A stretch of DNA of 64,000 nt from DTYU01 sp040756575 (GTDB lineage Bacteria > Bacillota > Desulfotomaculia > Desulfotomaculales > Ammonificaceae). A program made the translations under genes and the position numbers. A model generated the notes under the pieces. It had not been told where the DNA came from. It searched no databases and saw only the letters and a program-made list of their open reading frames with translations. The DNA lies in assembly GCA_040756575.1 (NCBI GenBank), contig JBFLYP010000004.1, positions 1 to 64,000 of the forward strand. Reading direction: 5' to 3'. This document shows positions 27,326-36,202 of the stretch, in pieces. Every line of letters starts with the position of its first letter. Within the stretch, counting starts at the first letter, position 1.

Positions 27326-28858
27326 ATGAATTACGTTTTATCGATAGTCTTTGGTTTTACTGAGGGCATACTTGCAGCTGCAGTTGGCACCGTACTGACC
27401 GGGATGCGGCCCCGGTTGATCCAACTGGCAGCAGTGGGACTCATTACAAGCTTTGGGGTGGCTCTTGTCCGGTCCCACCTACCGTTTGGAACCCATCAGA
27501 TAATCGCTGCTGGCCTGTTAGTCGCGGCTATCTGGATGGTCACCCGGACCGAGTGGCAGGTAGCAGCGGTGGCCGGGCTGCTGGGGTTCGTAATTTACGG
27601 TGCCTGGGAACAGATCAGTGTTTCAATATTCATGTACGTTACCGGTTATTCGCTAACGGACATGTTCCTGCCGAAGGTAATGTTTCTGAGTTTTTTCCCG
27701 GACGCCGTAGTGCTGTTATCGCTGATATGGTTGTGCCTCCGTTTTAACTTCAGGCTGTTTAAAACGCCGCTCGGCTGTAAGGACAGTAAGGGAGATTGGC
27801 GTACTTTAAACAGGTCTTACTTTTATCTGTACCTTCTGATAATTCTGCCCGTCATGCTCCTTCTCATTTTAAGTTCGGTCTTTTTAGCACTCCCGGTCAT
27901 GCCGTTCTCGAAACGGTATCTGGATTTTTTCTGGGGTTTTATGGCATTGGCCGTCCTGGTGCTTGCTGCTCTTACGCCGTTCCAGATTCAGGCTGTAAGC
28001 AATACAATCGGGACGATGTTCGCCGCGAGAAAACACGCGGAGAGCCTTAGGCACATTGGTGAACTGCTTCGGCTGATCCGGCGCCAGCACCATGATTTTA
28101 ACCACCATCTCCAGGTTGTGTACGGTCTCTTAGAGACCGGCTGTTTTGACGAGGCACGGCAGTATATCAAGAGAGCTTATGAAGGCATTAGCATCCCTTC
28201 TGAATTGATTCGTACGGACAACCTGTATGTTACCGCGCTGCTCTATACCAAGCTGGCGATCGCGGAGGCCCGGCAAATCAAGTTCGAACCTGTCATTCAG
28301 TGTTCTTTGCAGGGCTTACCCTTAAACGTACTTGAGATCGGATCGGTATTCGGCAACCTTGTCGACAACGCGTTTGAAGAGGTACAAAACGCTCCTCCGG
28401 AAAAGAGGCTGGTTCAATTGGAGGTAGCACGCGACAATAAAAAGTATGTCATCAGGGTGGCCAATGCCGCCCTATCCGGCGTAGCACATCAAAATAAGCT
28501 TTTCCAGGCAGGTTACAGCACGAAGGAAGGTCATGCAGGATTAGGTTTGACCAGCGTAAGGGATATTGTCAGGAGGTACGGCGGCGAAGTTGAGGTTGGT
28601 TCGGACGGTGCACGGACAGTCTTCACTGTAAAACTCCCGGTTGGGGAAAGCCCGGATGAAACTCGCCTTTCAACAACAGTAAAGAGGGCGAAGATTGTGG
28701 TAAATCGTGTAGGAGAATACCGCAAAGGTCTAATTTCTCGAAAGCGGGCTCTGTTCATACGGAGGTGGCAGGCTTTGACAGAAAGTCTGGAGGCTGCAAA
28801 ACGAGTATGGCGAAAACAGACGTCGGATGCAGGATGTCAGAGGTCGGAATCTTCGTAG
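27326..28858 (+). CDS. Sensor histidine kinase, AgrC/CitA-like (HPK with GHKL ATPase)
   Basis: About 510 residues. Six or seven membrane helices fill residues 1-230. The dimerisation/phosphoacceptor helix has RQHHDFNHHLQVVYGLL with the His followed by the NHL-type motif. The ATPase domain has an N box (GSVFGNLVDNAFEE) and a G box (GLGLTSVRDIVRRYGGEV). The signal is unknown. The next gene is its LytTR response regulator. The last ~40 residues, from SRKRALFIRRW on, are encoded inside dispersed repeat B and are unlikely to belong to the ancestral kinase. ATG 27326 is preferred to GTG 27317. Confidence 0.88.
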   Translation: MNYVLSIVFGFTEGILAAAVGTVLTGMRPRLIQLAAVGLITSFGVALVRSHLPFGTHQIIAAGLLVAAIWMVTRTEWQVAAVAGLLGFVIYGAWEQISVSIFMYVTGYSLTDMFLPKVMFLSFFPDAVVLLSLIWLCLRFNFRLFKTPLGCKDSKGDWRTLNRSYFYLYLLIILPVMLLLILSSVFLALPVMPFSKRYLDFFWGFMALAVLVLAALTPFQIQAVSNTIGTMFAARKHAESLRHIGELLRLIRRQHHDFNHHLQVVYGLLETGCFDEARQYIKRAYEGISIPSELIRTDNLYVTALLYTKLAIAEARQIKFEPVIQCSLQGLPLNVLEIGSVFGNLVDNAFEEVQNAPPEKRLVQLEVARDNKKYVIRVANAALSGVAHQNKLFQAGYSTKEGHAGLGLTSVRDIVRRYGGEVEVGSDGARTVFTVKLPVGESPDETRLSTTVKRAKIVVNRVGEYRKGLISRKRALFIRRWQALTESLEAAKRVWRKQTSDAGCQRSESS

Positions 28859-28966
28859 AAATTCGCTATCAAATTTTGCTTGAATTTTCTGACTTCCGAC
28901 TTCTGGTTTCTGACTTCTGACTTCTGAAATAGCAGGCGAAGTTTGTAGCAGTCTCATAGAGGGGGA
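28737..28966. repeat. Dispersed repeat B, copy 1
   Basis: About 230 bp closely similar to 30372-30598. Shared blocks include CGAAAGCGGGCTCTGT, AATCTTCGTAGAAATTCGCT and TTCTGACTTCTGACTTCTGA. It starts inside the kinase gene, supplying its C-terminus, and ends just before the response-regulator gene. Confidence 0.85.
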
Positions 28967-28974
28967 GAAAACGT

Positions 28975-29727
28975 ATGCCGTTTACGGTCTTAATAGCTGA
29001 AGACGACCCCCAAATGAGGCTTGTACTTAGGAGAATACTCGAAGAAAACAGGGGTGTCCAGGTTGTCGGTGAGGCGGCTGACGGAGCCGAAGCCCTCTCA
29101 TTGTTTGAAATGCTGCACCCCAATGCGGTTTTTTTAGACATTGGCATGCCCTTAAAAGACGGAGTAACACTTGCCCGGGAAATTGTGAAGCGCGACCCGC
29201 TTACCTACCTGGTATTTATAACGGCCTACGACCAGTTCCGTGAGGAAGCGTTTGAGGTATATGCATATGACTACTTGGTCAAACCCTTTAAAGTGGATCG
29301 CCTCCGTCAAACGATAGAGCGGCTGCGTTTGCACTTCAACTACCAAGCCGCCGGCAGAACCGAATTCGGGAAGGGCAATCAAATTGCAGGAGACCTGCGA
29401 CTGTTTCGCACCGGTTCCAGGATGGTGTTGATACACTTAGAAGACATCATTTTTATCACCAAAGAGGGTCGTAACTCGGTAGTATACTATAACGGCGGCC
29501 GCCTGAGAACCAAGGAGAGTCTTGACGCGCTGGAAGAAGAATTAGGTGAGTACCCTTTTCTGCGTACCCATAAAGGATTTATCGTGAACCTGAAAAAGAT
29601 TAAGGAAATTGTCCGGTCGGGTCCATGCTACGAACTCGTAATGGCGCATACGAGTGAGAAGGCATTGATGACTTCCGAAAAGCTGCGTAAGGTAGAGATG
29701 TATCTACGGGCGAAAAAGCGTGCCTGA
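28975..29727 (+). CDS. LytTR-family response regulator
   Basis: 250 residues. Receiver domain: acidic pair EDD at the start, phospho-acceptor Asp in AVFLDIGMPLKDG, a Thr in FITAYD and Lys in YLVKPFKVD. The C-terminal LytTR DNA-binding domain contains IIFITKEGRNSVVYY and FLRTHKGFIVNLKKIKEI. It is the partner of the upstream kinase, from which it is separated by repeat B. Confidence 0.92.
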   Translation: MPFTVLIAEDDPQMRLVLRRILEENRGVQVVGEAADGAEALSLFEMLHPNAVFLDIGMPLKDGVTLAREIVKRDPLTYLVFITAYDQFREEAFEVYAYDYLVKPFKVDRLRQTIERLRLHFNYQAAGRTEFGKGNQIAGDLRLFRTGSRMVLIHLEDIIFITKEGRNSVVYYNGGRLRTKESLDALEEELGEYPFLRTHKGFIVNLKKIKEIVRSGPCYELVMAHTSEKALMTSEKLRKVEMYLRAKKRA

Positions 29728-29932
29728 TGCAGGGGCAGCCTCAGAAATACCCCTCACACCCGTTACTCCAACGCATTTTCCCGTGTTCCCGGTAGCTTGT
29801 AACAAAATTTTCAATCACAGTTTTTTAAGTTTCAGACACACTTTTGAGCTTTTTGAGCGCTGTTTGGCCCTTTATAAGCACAAAGGGTGGACGACCCCTG
29901 CTTTTTATCAGCATAATATTCGTGAAAGGGGG

Positions 29933-30310
29933 TTGCACTTGTGGAGGCGATTGCCCGTGATGGAGAAGAGAGCCACGGCTGATTATGTTAACAAGGAGAA
30001 GTTGGTGGGTTACAAGCGGGCGTCAGAACTGCCGCGGGGAGCTGTTCGGCTGGGGGAAAAGGTGATGTCCTGGGGTCAATATATACGTGCAGAGAAGAGT
30101 ATGTATCAGGCGCTGTGCATCGATGCCGAGCAACTGGTTTGGGTGGTAAAGACGCGATATCCGGAATACCGCACGAGGTACGGGATTGTCAAGGATGCGG
30201 AGGTTAACGAGGTCTGGGACGGTAAAACGGGAGAGTTTCTTTGCCTTGAGATAACCGGCGGCTCTGAAGTGGTATGGAACACACGGATTCACCGGGAGAC
30301 GATTTCTTAA
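29933..30310 (+). CDS. Hypothetical protein after the two-component system
   Basis: About 125 residues if started at TTG 29933 behind GAAAGGGGG; ATG 29960 is an alternative. It is basic at the N-terminus and has a beta-rich C-terminal half (ALCIDAEQLVWVVKTRYPEY, EVWDGKTGEFLCLEITGG). There are no membrane segments and no family is recognised. It may be a target or accessory of the preceding regulators. It lies between the two copies of repeat B. Confidence 0.5.
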   Translation: MHLWRRLPVMEKRATADYVNKEKLVGYKRASELPRGAVRLGEKVMSWGQYIRAEKSMYQALCIDAEQLVWVVKTRYPEYRTRYGIVKDAEVNEVWDGKTGEFLCLEITGGSEVVWNTRIHRETIS

Positions 30311-30371
30311 AACCGGCCGGCAACAGCAGATACTTACAGCCGCCGATAGAAAGTGTTGCAAAACTCTAAGA

Positions 30372-30598
30372 AATCGAAAGCGGGCTCTGTCTACAACGGA
30401 GGTGGTAGGCTTTGGCACTAAGTATAGAGACCGCGAAGCGAGCATGACGAAAACGGATGTCCGATACAGGATGTCGGAGGTCGTAATCTTCGTAGAAATT
30501 CGCTATGTAAATTTCCCTTGAATTTTCCGGCTTCCGACTTTTGGCTTCTGACTTCTGACTTCTGAAATTGCCAGGTGAAGTTTTGCAGTGGTCTCCGA
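30372..30598. repeat. Dispersed repeat B, copy 2
   Basis: Direct-orientation copy of 28737-28966, here fully intergenic. The direct arrangement brackets the response regulator and the hypothetical gene. The rest of 30311-30720 holds no gene; a T9 run at 30607-30615 is not preceded by a clear stem. Confidence 0.85.
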
Positions 30599-30720
30599 GA
30601 AGGATTTTTTTTTTACGGGCGGGTTTTAAAGGCGATGGCTGCCATGATAGGAAAAAGCTGACCGTACCCGTTTTTTGGGGTAAAACATGTTTTGGTCATG
30701 ATTGGGAAGACAAGTGCCCA

Positions 30721-32145
30721 TTACGGGTTGAGCGCAGCGAAAAGACCGCGGGCTTTGACAAGCGTTTCGAGGTATTCCTTTTCCGGGTCGGAGTCGCCCG
30801 TTACCGCACCGCCCGTCTGGAAGTAGGCACGGCCGTTTTTAACGATGAAGGTCCTGATGACAATGTTAAGGTCCGCGTCGCCCTGAAAACCGATCCAGCC
30901 GATCGAACCGCAATAAACACCCCGCCGCACCGGTTCAAGTTCCTCGATGATCTCCATAGCCCGGATTTTCGGCGCGCCGGTAATGGAACCCCCAGGGAAG
31001 GCGGCGGTCAAGAGATCGACCACATCCTTCCCCGGCGCCAACTGCCCGGCAACTGTTGAAACCAAGTGAAATACCGTTGCGTACTCCTCGAGCACGTAGA
31101 GCTCAGGCACCTTTATCGAGCCCACACGGCAGACCCTTCCGAGGTCGTTCCGCTCAAGATCAATGATCATTGTTAGCTCCGCACGGTCCTTTTCACTCTC
31201 CCACAATTCCCGGCGGAGCCTTTCGTCCTCCTCCCGGGTGCGTCCCCGGGGGTGTGTTCCTTTTATCGGCCTGGTTTCAACGTGCCCCTCTTGCACTCTC
31301 AGGAAACGTTCCGGTGAAGCGCTGACCACCTCTGCTTCGGGAAAGCGAAGGTAGGCGGCAAAGGGGGCCGGGTTTCTTTTCCGAAGGCGGCGGTAAAGCT
31401 CCCAGCCCGTTTCCTTGAGAGGGGCGGAGAACCGCTGCGAAAGGTTCACTTCGAATATGTCCCCTGCAGCTATGTACTCGCGGGCGCGCGCAACCGCTGC
31501 GCAGTATGTTTCTTTCGTAAAGTGTTCGGCCAGAGCGGGAAGAGGGGGTATTTGGTTGCAGACCTGCCGTGCGGCCGGCCCGGCCGGATCATCAACTGAG
31601 CGGTTCTGTATCAGCCTTGCTTCCCAGGCGGATGATTTCTCCGCCAACGCCTTTTTTCCGTGCAAAGGCAAGCCGCAAAGATAAACGGCACCTGTTAGGT
31701 GATCTACGGATACCACGAGGTCATAGAAACCCAGGTACATTTCCGGCAACCCCAGGTCGTCGCGGGCAAGCACCGGCATACGTTCCAACTGCCTGCCGAG
31801 GTCGTATGCAAAGTAGCCCGCCGGGCCCCCGTAAAACGGGGGGAGTTCTGAAGGAAATTCTGCCGGTATTACCCGGTAAGTCAGCAAAATTTTTTTAAGA
31901 ATGGAAAAGGGGTTTCCCCTCAAGGACTCCCGAACCCCTTCCCGATAGAGTTCGGTCTGGTTCCCGCGACTTCGCAGAACCATGAATGGCTCCACGGCCA
32001 TGAAGGAATAACGGCCTAAACGATTATGCACGAGTGCGCTTTCAAAGAGAAATGCGAAATCCTTCTCCGGCCCGCCCAACGCGCTGAAAAGCGCCGCAGG
32101 ATCCGGGACGGCCGTTATCGATTTAAAGTATGGTTCAGCCCGCAT
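30721..32145 (-). CDS. pabB: Aminodeoxychorismate synthase component I (PabB)
   Basis: 474 residues of the chorismate-utilising family. RPIKGTHPRG has the PabB-type Lys where TrpE has Ala, so this is p-aminobenzoate rather than anthranilate synthesis. ERFLRVQEG, ERNDLGRVCRVGS, FPGGSITGAPKIRAMEII and GSIGWIGFQGDADLNI complete the active site. It makes 4-amino-4-deoxychorismate for folate using ammonia from a PabA/TrpG partner, which is not adjacent. Confidence 0.9.
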   Translation of the reverse strand: MRAEPYFKSITAVPDPAALFSALGGPEKDFAFLFESALVHNRLGRYSFMAVEPFMVLRSRGNQTELYREGVRESLRGNPFSILKKILLTYRVIPAEFPSELPPFYGGPAGYFAYDLGRQLERMPVLARDDLGLPEMYLGFYDLVVSVDHLTGAVYLCGLPLHGKKALAEKSSAWEARLIQNRSVDDPAGPAARQVCNQIPPLPALAEHFTKETYCAAVARAREYIAAGDIFEVNLSQRFSAPLKETGWELYRRLRKRNPAPFAAYLRFPEAEVVSASPERFLRVQEGHVETRPIKGTHPRGRTREEDERLRRELWESEKDRAELTMIIDLERNDLGRVCRVGSIKVPELYVLEEYATVFHLVSTVAGQLAPGKDVVDLLTAAFPGGSITGAPKIRAMEIIEELEPVRRGVYCGSIGWIGFQGDADLNIVIRTFIVKNGRAYFQTGGAVTGDSDPEKEYLETLVKARGLFAALNP

Positions 32146-32240
32146 ATTATCGTTCCTGTAAAGTATTGCAACCTCTAACTGATCGAAAGGAGGGAGCTGA
32201 TCTATTCACGGCGCGAAAGTATGTAATCTTACGGCAATTC

Positions 32241-33266
32241 CTATGGCGATGAGTTCTCCTGTAGGGATAATCCTGCCACCGCGTTTATATCGAGGGGTGC
32301 AAAATCACCCCGGAGAAAACGGTAATAACCCGCTGCTGCAACCATTGCCGCGTTATCGGTGCACAGAGCAGGCGGGGGAATCACAACCTTAACGTCGCGC
32401 ATGCGTGTCATTCTTAACACAACATCCCGCAGTTTCTCGTTGGCGGCTACCCCGCCCGCAAGAAGCAGCGCCTTTGCCCCGTAGGTTTCAACGGCGGCCA
32501 GCGCCTTGGCCGCCAGAACCTCCACTACCGCCGCCTGGAAGCCTGCTGCGACGTCCGCAAGGTTGACTGCTTCGCCCTTTTGGCGCGACCGGTTGATGAA
32601 GTTTACAACTGCGGTCTTAAGCCCGCTGAAGCTCGTATCAAAGGAGTAATCCTCCAGGAAAGCCCGCGGCAGTGGTATCGCTTCCGGGTCTCCTTCCCGC
32701 GCCAGGCGTTCAATTGCCGGCCCGCCCGGATAACCGAGGCCCATAAAGCGGGCTACTTTATCGAAGGCCTCACCGGCGGCGTCATCCCGAGTCTGGCCCA
32801 GCAGGCGCATCTTGCTGTGGCTCTCCGCGTAAACGATATCGGTATGACCTCCGGAAACCACCATCGCTACAAAAGGGAAGGGGATCTCCTCGTCAAGCAG
32901 GAAGTTGGCATAGAGGTGAGCCTCGATATGGTTGACGGCGATGAGCGGGATGTTAAGGGCAAATGACATGCTTTTGGCGGCCATCAGTCCCACCAAAAGC
33001 GAACCTAAAAGACCGGGACCCTGGGTTACTGCAACCGCATTCAGGTTGTTGAATCCAATGCCGGCTTCGGCAAGAGCCGCTGCAATCACGGGATTTAAAG
33101 TCTCAATATGGCGCCGGGATGCCACTTCGGGTACGACCCCGCCGAAACGGCTGTGGAGTTTCACTTGTGAAGCGACGACATTAGACATAATCCTTTGACC
33201 GTCGGCTACCACCGCGGCTGCCGTTTCGTCACACGAGGTTTCGATGCCGAGAATAAGAACGGCCAA
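32241..33266 (-). CDS. tsaD: tRNA t6A synthase subunit TsaD
   Basis: 341 residues. GIETSCDETAAAVV at the N-terminus, the metal-binding HIEAH (VNHIEAHLYAN), VSGGHTDIVY and LAGGVAANEKLRD are typical of Kae1/TsaD. It transfers the threonylcarbamoyl group to A37 of ANN-decoding tRNAs. TTG 33266 with GGGAGG is the start. It is the last gene of tsaE-tsaB-rimI-tsaD. Confidence 0.96.
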   Translation of the reverse strand: MAVLILGIETSCDETAAAVVADGQRIMSNVVASQVKLHSRFGGVVPEVASRRHIETLNPVIAAALAEAGIGFNNLNAVAVTQGPGLLGSLLVGLMAAKSMSFALNIPLIAVNHIEAHLYANFLLDEEIPFPFVAMVVSGGHTDIVYAESHSKMRLLGQTRDDAAGEAFDKVARFMGLGYPGGPAIERLAREGDPEAIPLPRAFLEDYSFDTSFSGLKTAVVNFINRSRQKGEAVNLADVAAGFQAAVVEVLAAKALAAVETYGAKALLLAGGVAANEKLRDVVLRMTRMRDVKVVIPPPALCTDNAAMVAAAGYYRFLRGDFAPLDINAVAGLSLQENSSP

Positions 33267-33283
33267 TAATGATCCTCCCGATT

Positions 33284-33745
33284 TTAATTAGCTTTTGCCT
33301 GAATGTTTTCGAGCCACATGATAATGGCGTCCTCGTTGTTATCCTGGTAATACCGTCTTCGAACCCCTTTTTCAACAAAACCGAACTCTTTGTACAGCCT
33401 GCAGGCAACATGGTTTGAAGGCCGTACCTCCAGCGTCATATGCTTCACGCCCCGACCGGCGGCCCTCCTGATCAACTCCTGCAAAATCCTCTTTCCTACG
33501 CCCCTGCCGCGGAAGACGGGGTGGACTGCAATGTTTGTGACGTGGGCCTCGTCGAGTATCAACCACATTCCGCCGTAACCGACCACCTGTCCGTTTTTGA
33601 GGGCAACGATGTAATCCGCGAGTTCGTTAAGCAGAATCTCGAAAAGGAACGTATCCCGTTTCCAGGGTACGGGAAAAGAAACGTTCTCGATTGCGACAAC
33701 CTGGTCGAGGTGCTCCTGCCCCATAGAGTCTATTTTAACCTTCAC
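33284..33745 (-). CDS. rimI: Ribosomal-protein-alanine N-acetyltransferase RimI
   Basis: 153 residues, GNAT fold. VAIENVSFPVPWKRDTF at the N-terminus, acetyl-CoA loop VFRGRGVGKRILQELI and the C-terminal EFGFVEKGVRRRYYQDNNEDA are typical. GTG 33745 with GGGAGG. It overlaps tsaB by 11 bp, in the usual tsaB-rimI-tsaD order. Confidence 0.92.
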   Translation of the reverse strand: MKVKIDSMGQEHLDQVVAIENVSFPVPWKRDTFLFEILLNELADYIVALKNGQVVGYGGMWLILDEAHVTNIAVHPVFRGRGVGKRILQELIRRAAGRGVKHMTLEVRPSNHVACRLYKEFGFVEKGVRRRYYQDNNEDAIIMWLENIQAKAN

Positions 33746-34433
33746 GCCGAAATCCTCCCGTAACCGCCGGAGGACGTAAGTATTCCGGAATCAGGGAAAA
33801 TGCGTCGGTACCTCTGCCTGCTGTGAGTTCCTTTAACCCTAAGTCGGCGACTACGGCTCCGCGCGGGTGGCTGTAAATACCCGGTACGAGCACCGCCTTA
33901 TTCTGTAAAATTTCCCGGAAATGGTCTCTGAATGCCCAAGCTCCCTCGCCGGTAAGTATTATCCGCCTGAAAGATGCAAGCCTTTCTGAGACTCCGGAGG
34001 GGGGCGAGGCGAATGGCGAAACAACGGCCTCAATATCTTGGCCGTTCGCCCGGTAAACCGCTGCGTACACTTCGTCCCGGCGCGAGGTAAGCACCGGGCA
34101 AACCGGTACACCTCCGGTTGCGAGCGGCGCGGCGAGCGCAAGGAGCGTAGGGATCCCCACCACCGGAAGACCGAGAACCTGTGCCAGCGTTTTGGCGGTG
34201 ATTAAGCCGAGGCGCAGGCCCGTGAAGGAACCGGGTCCGATGGAAACCGCGATCCCGTCAAGTTCGCGCAAAGTGATTCCGGCCCCGGCTAACAGGTCTT
34301 GGATCAACGGGATCAGCCGTACCGAATGAAGCCGCTCTCCTAAGGCAGACTGTTCCGCAAGCAATCCGTCCTTTCCGACGACGGCCATGCTTAAAACCGC
34401 GGTGGCCGTGTCAATTCCCAAAACGCAAGACAC
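33735..34433 (-). CDS. tsaB: tRNA t6A synthase subunit TsaB
   Basis: 232 residues. GIDTATAVLSMAVV, SIGPGSFTGLRLGL and KTLAQVLGLPVVGI are diagnostic of TsaB, the inactive TsaD paralog that dimerises with it. GTG 34433 overlaps the end of tsaE by 23 bp. Confidence 0.94.
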   Translation of the reverse strand: MSCVLGIDTATAVLSMAVVGKDGLLAEQSALGERLHSVRLIPLIQDLLAGAGITLRELDGIAVSIGPGSFTGLRLGLITAKTLAQVLGLPVVGIPTLLALAAPLATGGVPVCPVLTSRRDEVYAAVYRANGQDIEAVVSPFASPPSGVSERLASFRRIILTGEGAWAFRDHFREILQNKAVLVPGIYSHPRGAVVADLGLKELTAGRGTDAFSLIPEYLRPPAVTGGFRREG

Positions 34434-34896
34434 GCCCTAATACCTCCACGACGGTCAGTGAGCGTTCTCCGGTACCTTTAAAGTGGATAAGCCTGGCATT
34501 TTCCTCCCCTTGCAGCCGTAACAATTCGACCTCTAAGCGGTCTTCGGGGAGAGCGTCGGCCACCCGCTCCGCCCACTCAATAATGCTCACAGCGCGGCCG
34601 GAAAAGCATTCTTTGCAGCCGATTTCTTCAAGATCCTCCGGGCCGCTCAAGCGATAGGCGTCGAAATGGCAAAGGGGCAGCCGCCCCTCATACTCCCGCA
34701 ACAATACGAAGGTGGGACTGGTCACCTTGCTCAATACTCCCAACCCCCGTGCTACTCCCTGTGTGAAGCATGTCTTGCCGGCTCCGAGTTCGCCGTATAG
34801 GGCAACCACGTCGCCGGCTTCAAGAAACCGGGCAAGTTTTTCTCCGATCGCCCTGGTGGCTTCCGGTGAATCGCTTCGAACCTCTAAAGAATACAA
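34411..34896 (-). CDS. tsaE: tRNA t6A synthase ATPase TsaE
   Basis: 161 residues. P-loop GELGAGKTCFTQGVARGLG, then TSPTFVLLREYEG and HFDAYRLSGPEDLEEIG. It is the ATPase that resets the TsaBD complex. The start is TTG 34896; the GGAGGAG ribosome-binding site is the end of repeat A copy 3. Confidence 0.94.
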   Translation of the reverse strand: MYSLEVRSDSPEATRAIGEKLARFLEAGDVVALYGELGAGKTCFTQGVARGLGVLSKVTSPTFVLLREYEGRLPLCHFDAYRLSGPEDLEEIGCKECFSGRAVSIIEWAERVADALPEDRLEVELLRLQGEENARLIHFKGTGERSLTVVEVLGRVLRFGN

Positions 34897-34904
34897 TTTA
34901 TTAC

Positions 34905-35152
34905 GACTCCTCCGAGAATGCGTTCTTCTTCCGTGGGGCGCGGCGATGAGCTTCGCATTACTGCGTCAGGCTCGCCGCCATTTCTCACTTCCCAATCAGG
35001 CCCGTCCGGCTGCGCCTTTCTTGTACTGCTCGCTCCTCGCCCCGTTCCGTTATGTTAGGTTCTGCATCTAAGTAACCAGCTTACAGGTCTATTCGCCCCA
35101 TTTTCAGATTTCTGCTGGTGCGGGCCTTCCGCCCGCATGACGGACTCCTCCG
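34905..35152 (-). repeat. Dispersed repeat A, copy 3 (longest)
   Basis: About 248 bp bounded by 10-bp direct repeats GACTCCTCCG (34905-34914 and 35143-35152). Read on the minus strand it has a GCGGGC-GGAAG-GCCCGC hairpin followed by ACCA, the conserved TGGGGCGAATAGACCTGTAA core, an extra ~100 bp insert, then CATCGCCGCGCCCCACGG and the GAAGAACGCATTC tail. It fills the gap between thiL and tsaE. Confidence 0.85.
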
Positions 35153-35164
35153 ATAATCAAACTG

Positions 35165-36187
35165 TTACCGGTTTACCGGGCTTCTACCCGTGACGAAGTG
35201 CTCGTAGCCTGCAGGCGGCAAATCACTGGTGCTTCCGTCCTGATGGACCAGCCAAACACCCTTTTCCCGGACGACTATCCCCACCGGCCTGCAACTCGAC
35301 CCCACAGAGGATAGCGCCTCGTTCACTTCCCCCATCGCCTCGGGAGCGACGGTGAATACCAGTTCGTAGTCATCGCCGCCGAAAAGCGCCCACTCAACCG
35401 GGTCTATCCCAGCGCGCCTGCCCACCAATTCCGCGGCAGGCTCCACGGGCACGGCTGCACGAAAAAGCCGGCACCCGCAACCGCTTTCGTCTGCAATGTG
35501 GTGCAATTCTGAAGCGAGCCCGTCGCTCACGTCGATCAGCGCATGGACGGCCGGTATCGATGACAGCGTCAACCCCGCTTCCACCCGGGGCTCAGGGCGC
35601 TTATACTTACGCAGCAGGAAGCTCCGGAGCGGTTCCGGACAGGGAACCCCTTCGTTGGCCAGGAGAAAAAGCCCCGCTGCTCCGCCGCCTAAAGAACCGG
35701 TTGTGCAAATGATGTCCCCGGCCTTGGCGCCGCTGCGGTAACGAGCGCAGCCGGGCGCCGATTCTCCGAGAAGGGCTATACTAATAAAGAGGACCGGTGC
35801 GGTGGTGGTATCGCCGCCGACTAAACTCACACCGTATTTCTGAGCGGCTTCCCGGAGTCCTTCATAAAGAGCGGCTGCTTCTTCCAAGGAAAAATAATCG
35901 GGGAGGCCGGCTGCGACCACAGCGTATAAGGGACGTCCGCCCATTGCCGCAATGTCGCTTATGTTGACCGCCAGCGCTTTGTATCCGACGTCCTCGGGCG
36001 CCACCTGGCCGAGCCGAAAGTGAACATCCTCTACCGCCGCATCAGTCGTGAAAAGGATCCATCTGTCCCCGTAATCCAAAACCGCCGCATCATCACCCAC
36101 ACCTTTGATTACTCCGGCGCCGTATTTGATACCTGCCGTCAGGCGGCTGATGAGCCCGAACTCGCCCAATTCACTTAGCCTGGTCAT
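35165..36187 (-). CDS. thiL: Thiamine-monophosphate kinase
   Basis: 340 residues. GVGDDAAVL, FTTDAAVEDVHF, VNISDIAAMGG, VGGDTTTAP and IDVSDGLASELHHIA are the family's metal and ATP sites. It phosphorylates ThMP to ThDP, the last step of thiamine synthesis. It follows thiC by 15 bp. Confidence 0.95.
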   Translation of the reverse strand: MTRLSELGEFGLISRLTAGIKYGAGVIKGVGDDAAVLDYGDRWILFTTDAAVEDVHFRLGQVAPEDVGYKALAVNISDIAAMGGRPLYAVVAAGLPDYFSLEEAAALYEGLREAAQKYGVSLVGGDTTTAPVLFISIALLGESAPGCARYRSGAKAGDIICTTGSLGGGAAGLFLLANEGVPCPEPLRSFLLRKYKRPEPRVEAGLTLSSIPAVHALIDVSDGLASELHHIADESGCGCRLFRAAVPVEPAAELVGRRAGIDPVEWALFGGDDYELVFTVAPEAMGEVNEALSSVGSSCRPVGIVVREKGVWLVHQDGSTSDLPPAGYEHFVTGRSPVNR

Positions 36188-36202
36188 CTTTGCGCCTACC
36201 CA

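Noticed and set aside
30721..32145. Anthranilate synthase TrpE as the identity of this gene
   Set aside because: The active-site loop has PIKGT, the PabB lysine, rather than the TrpE PIAGT.
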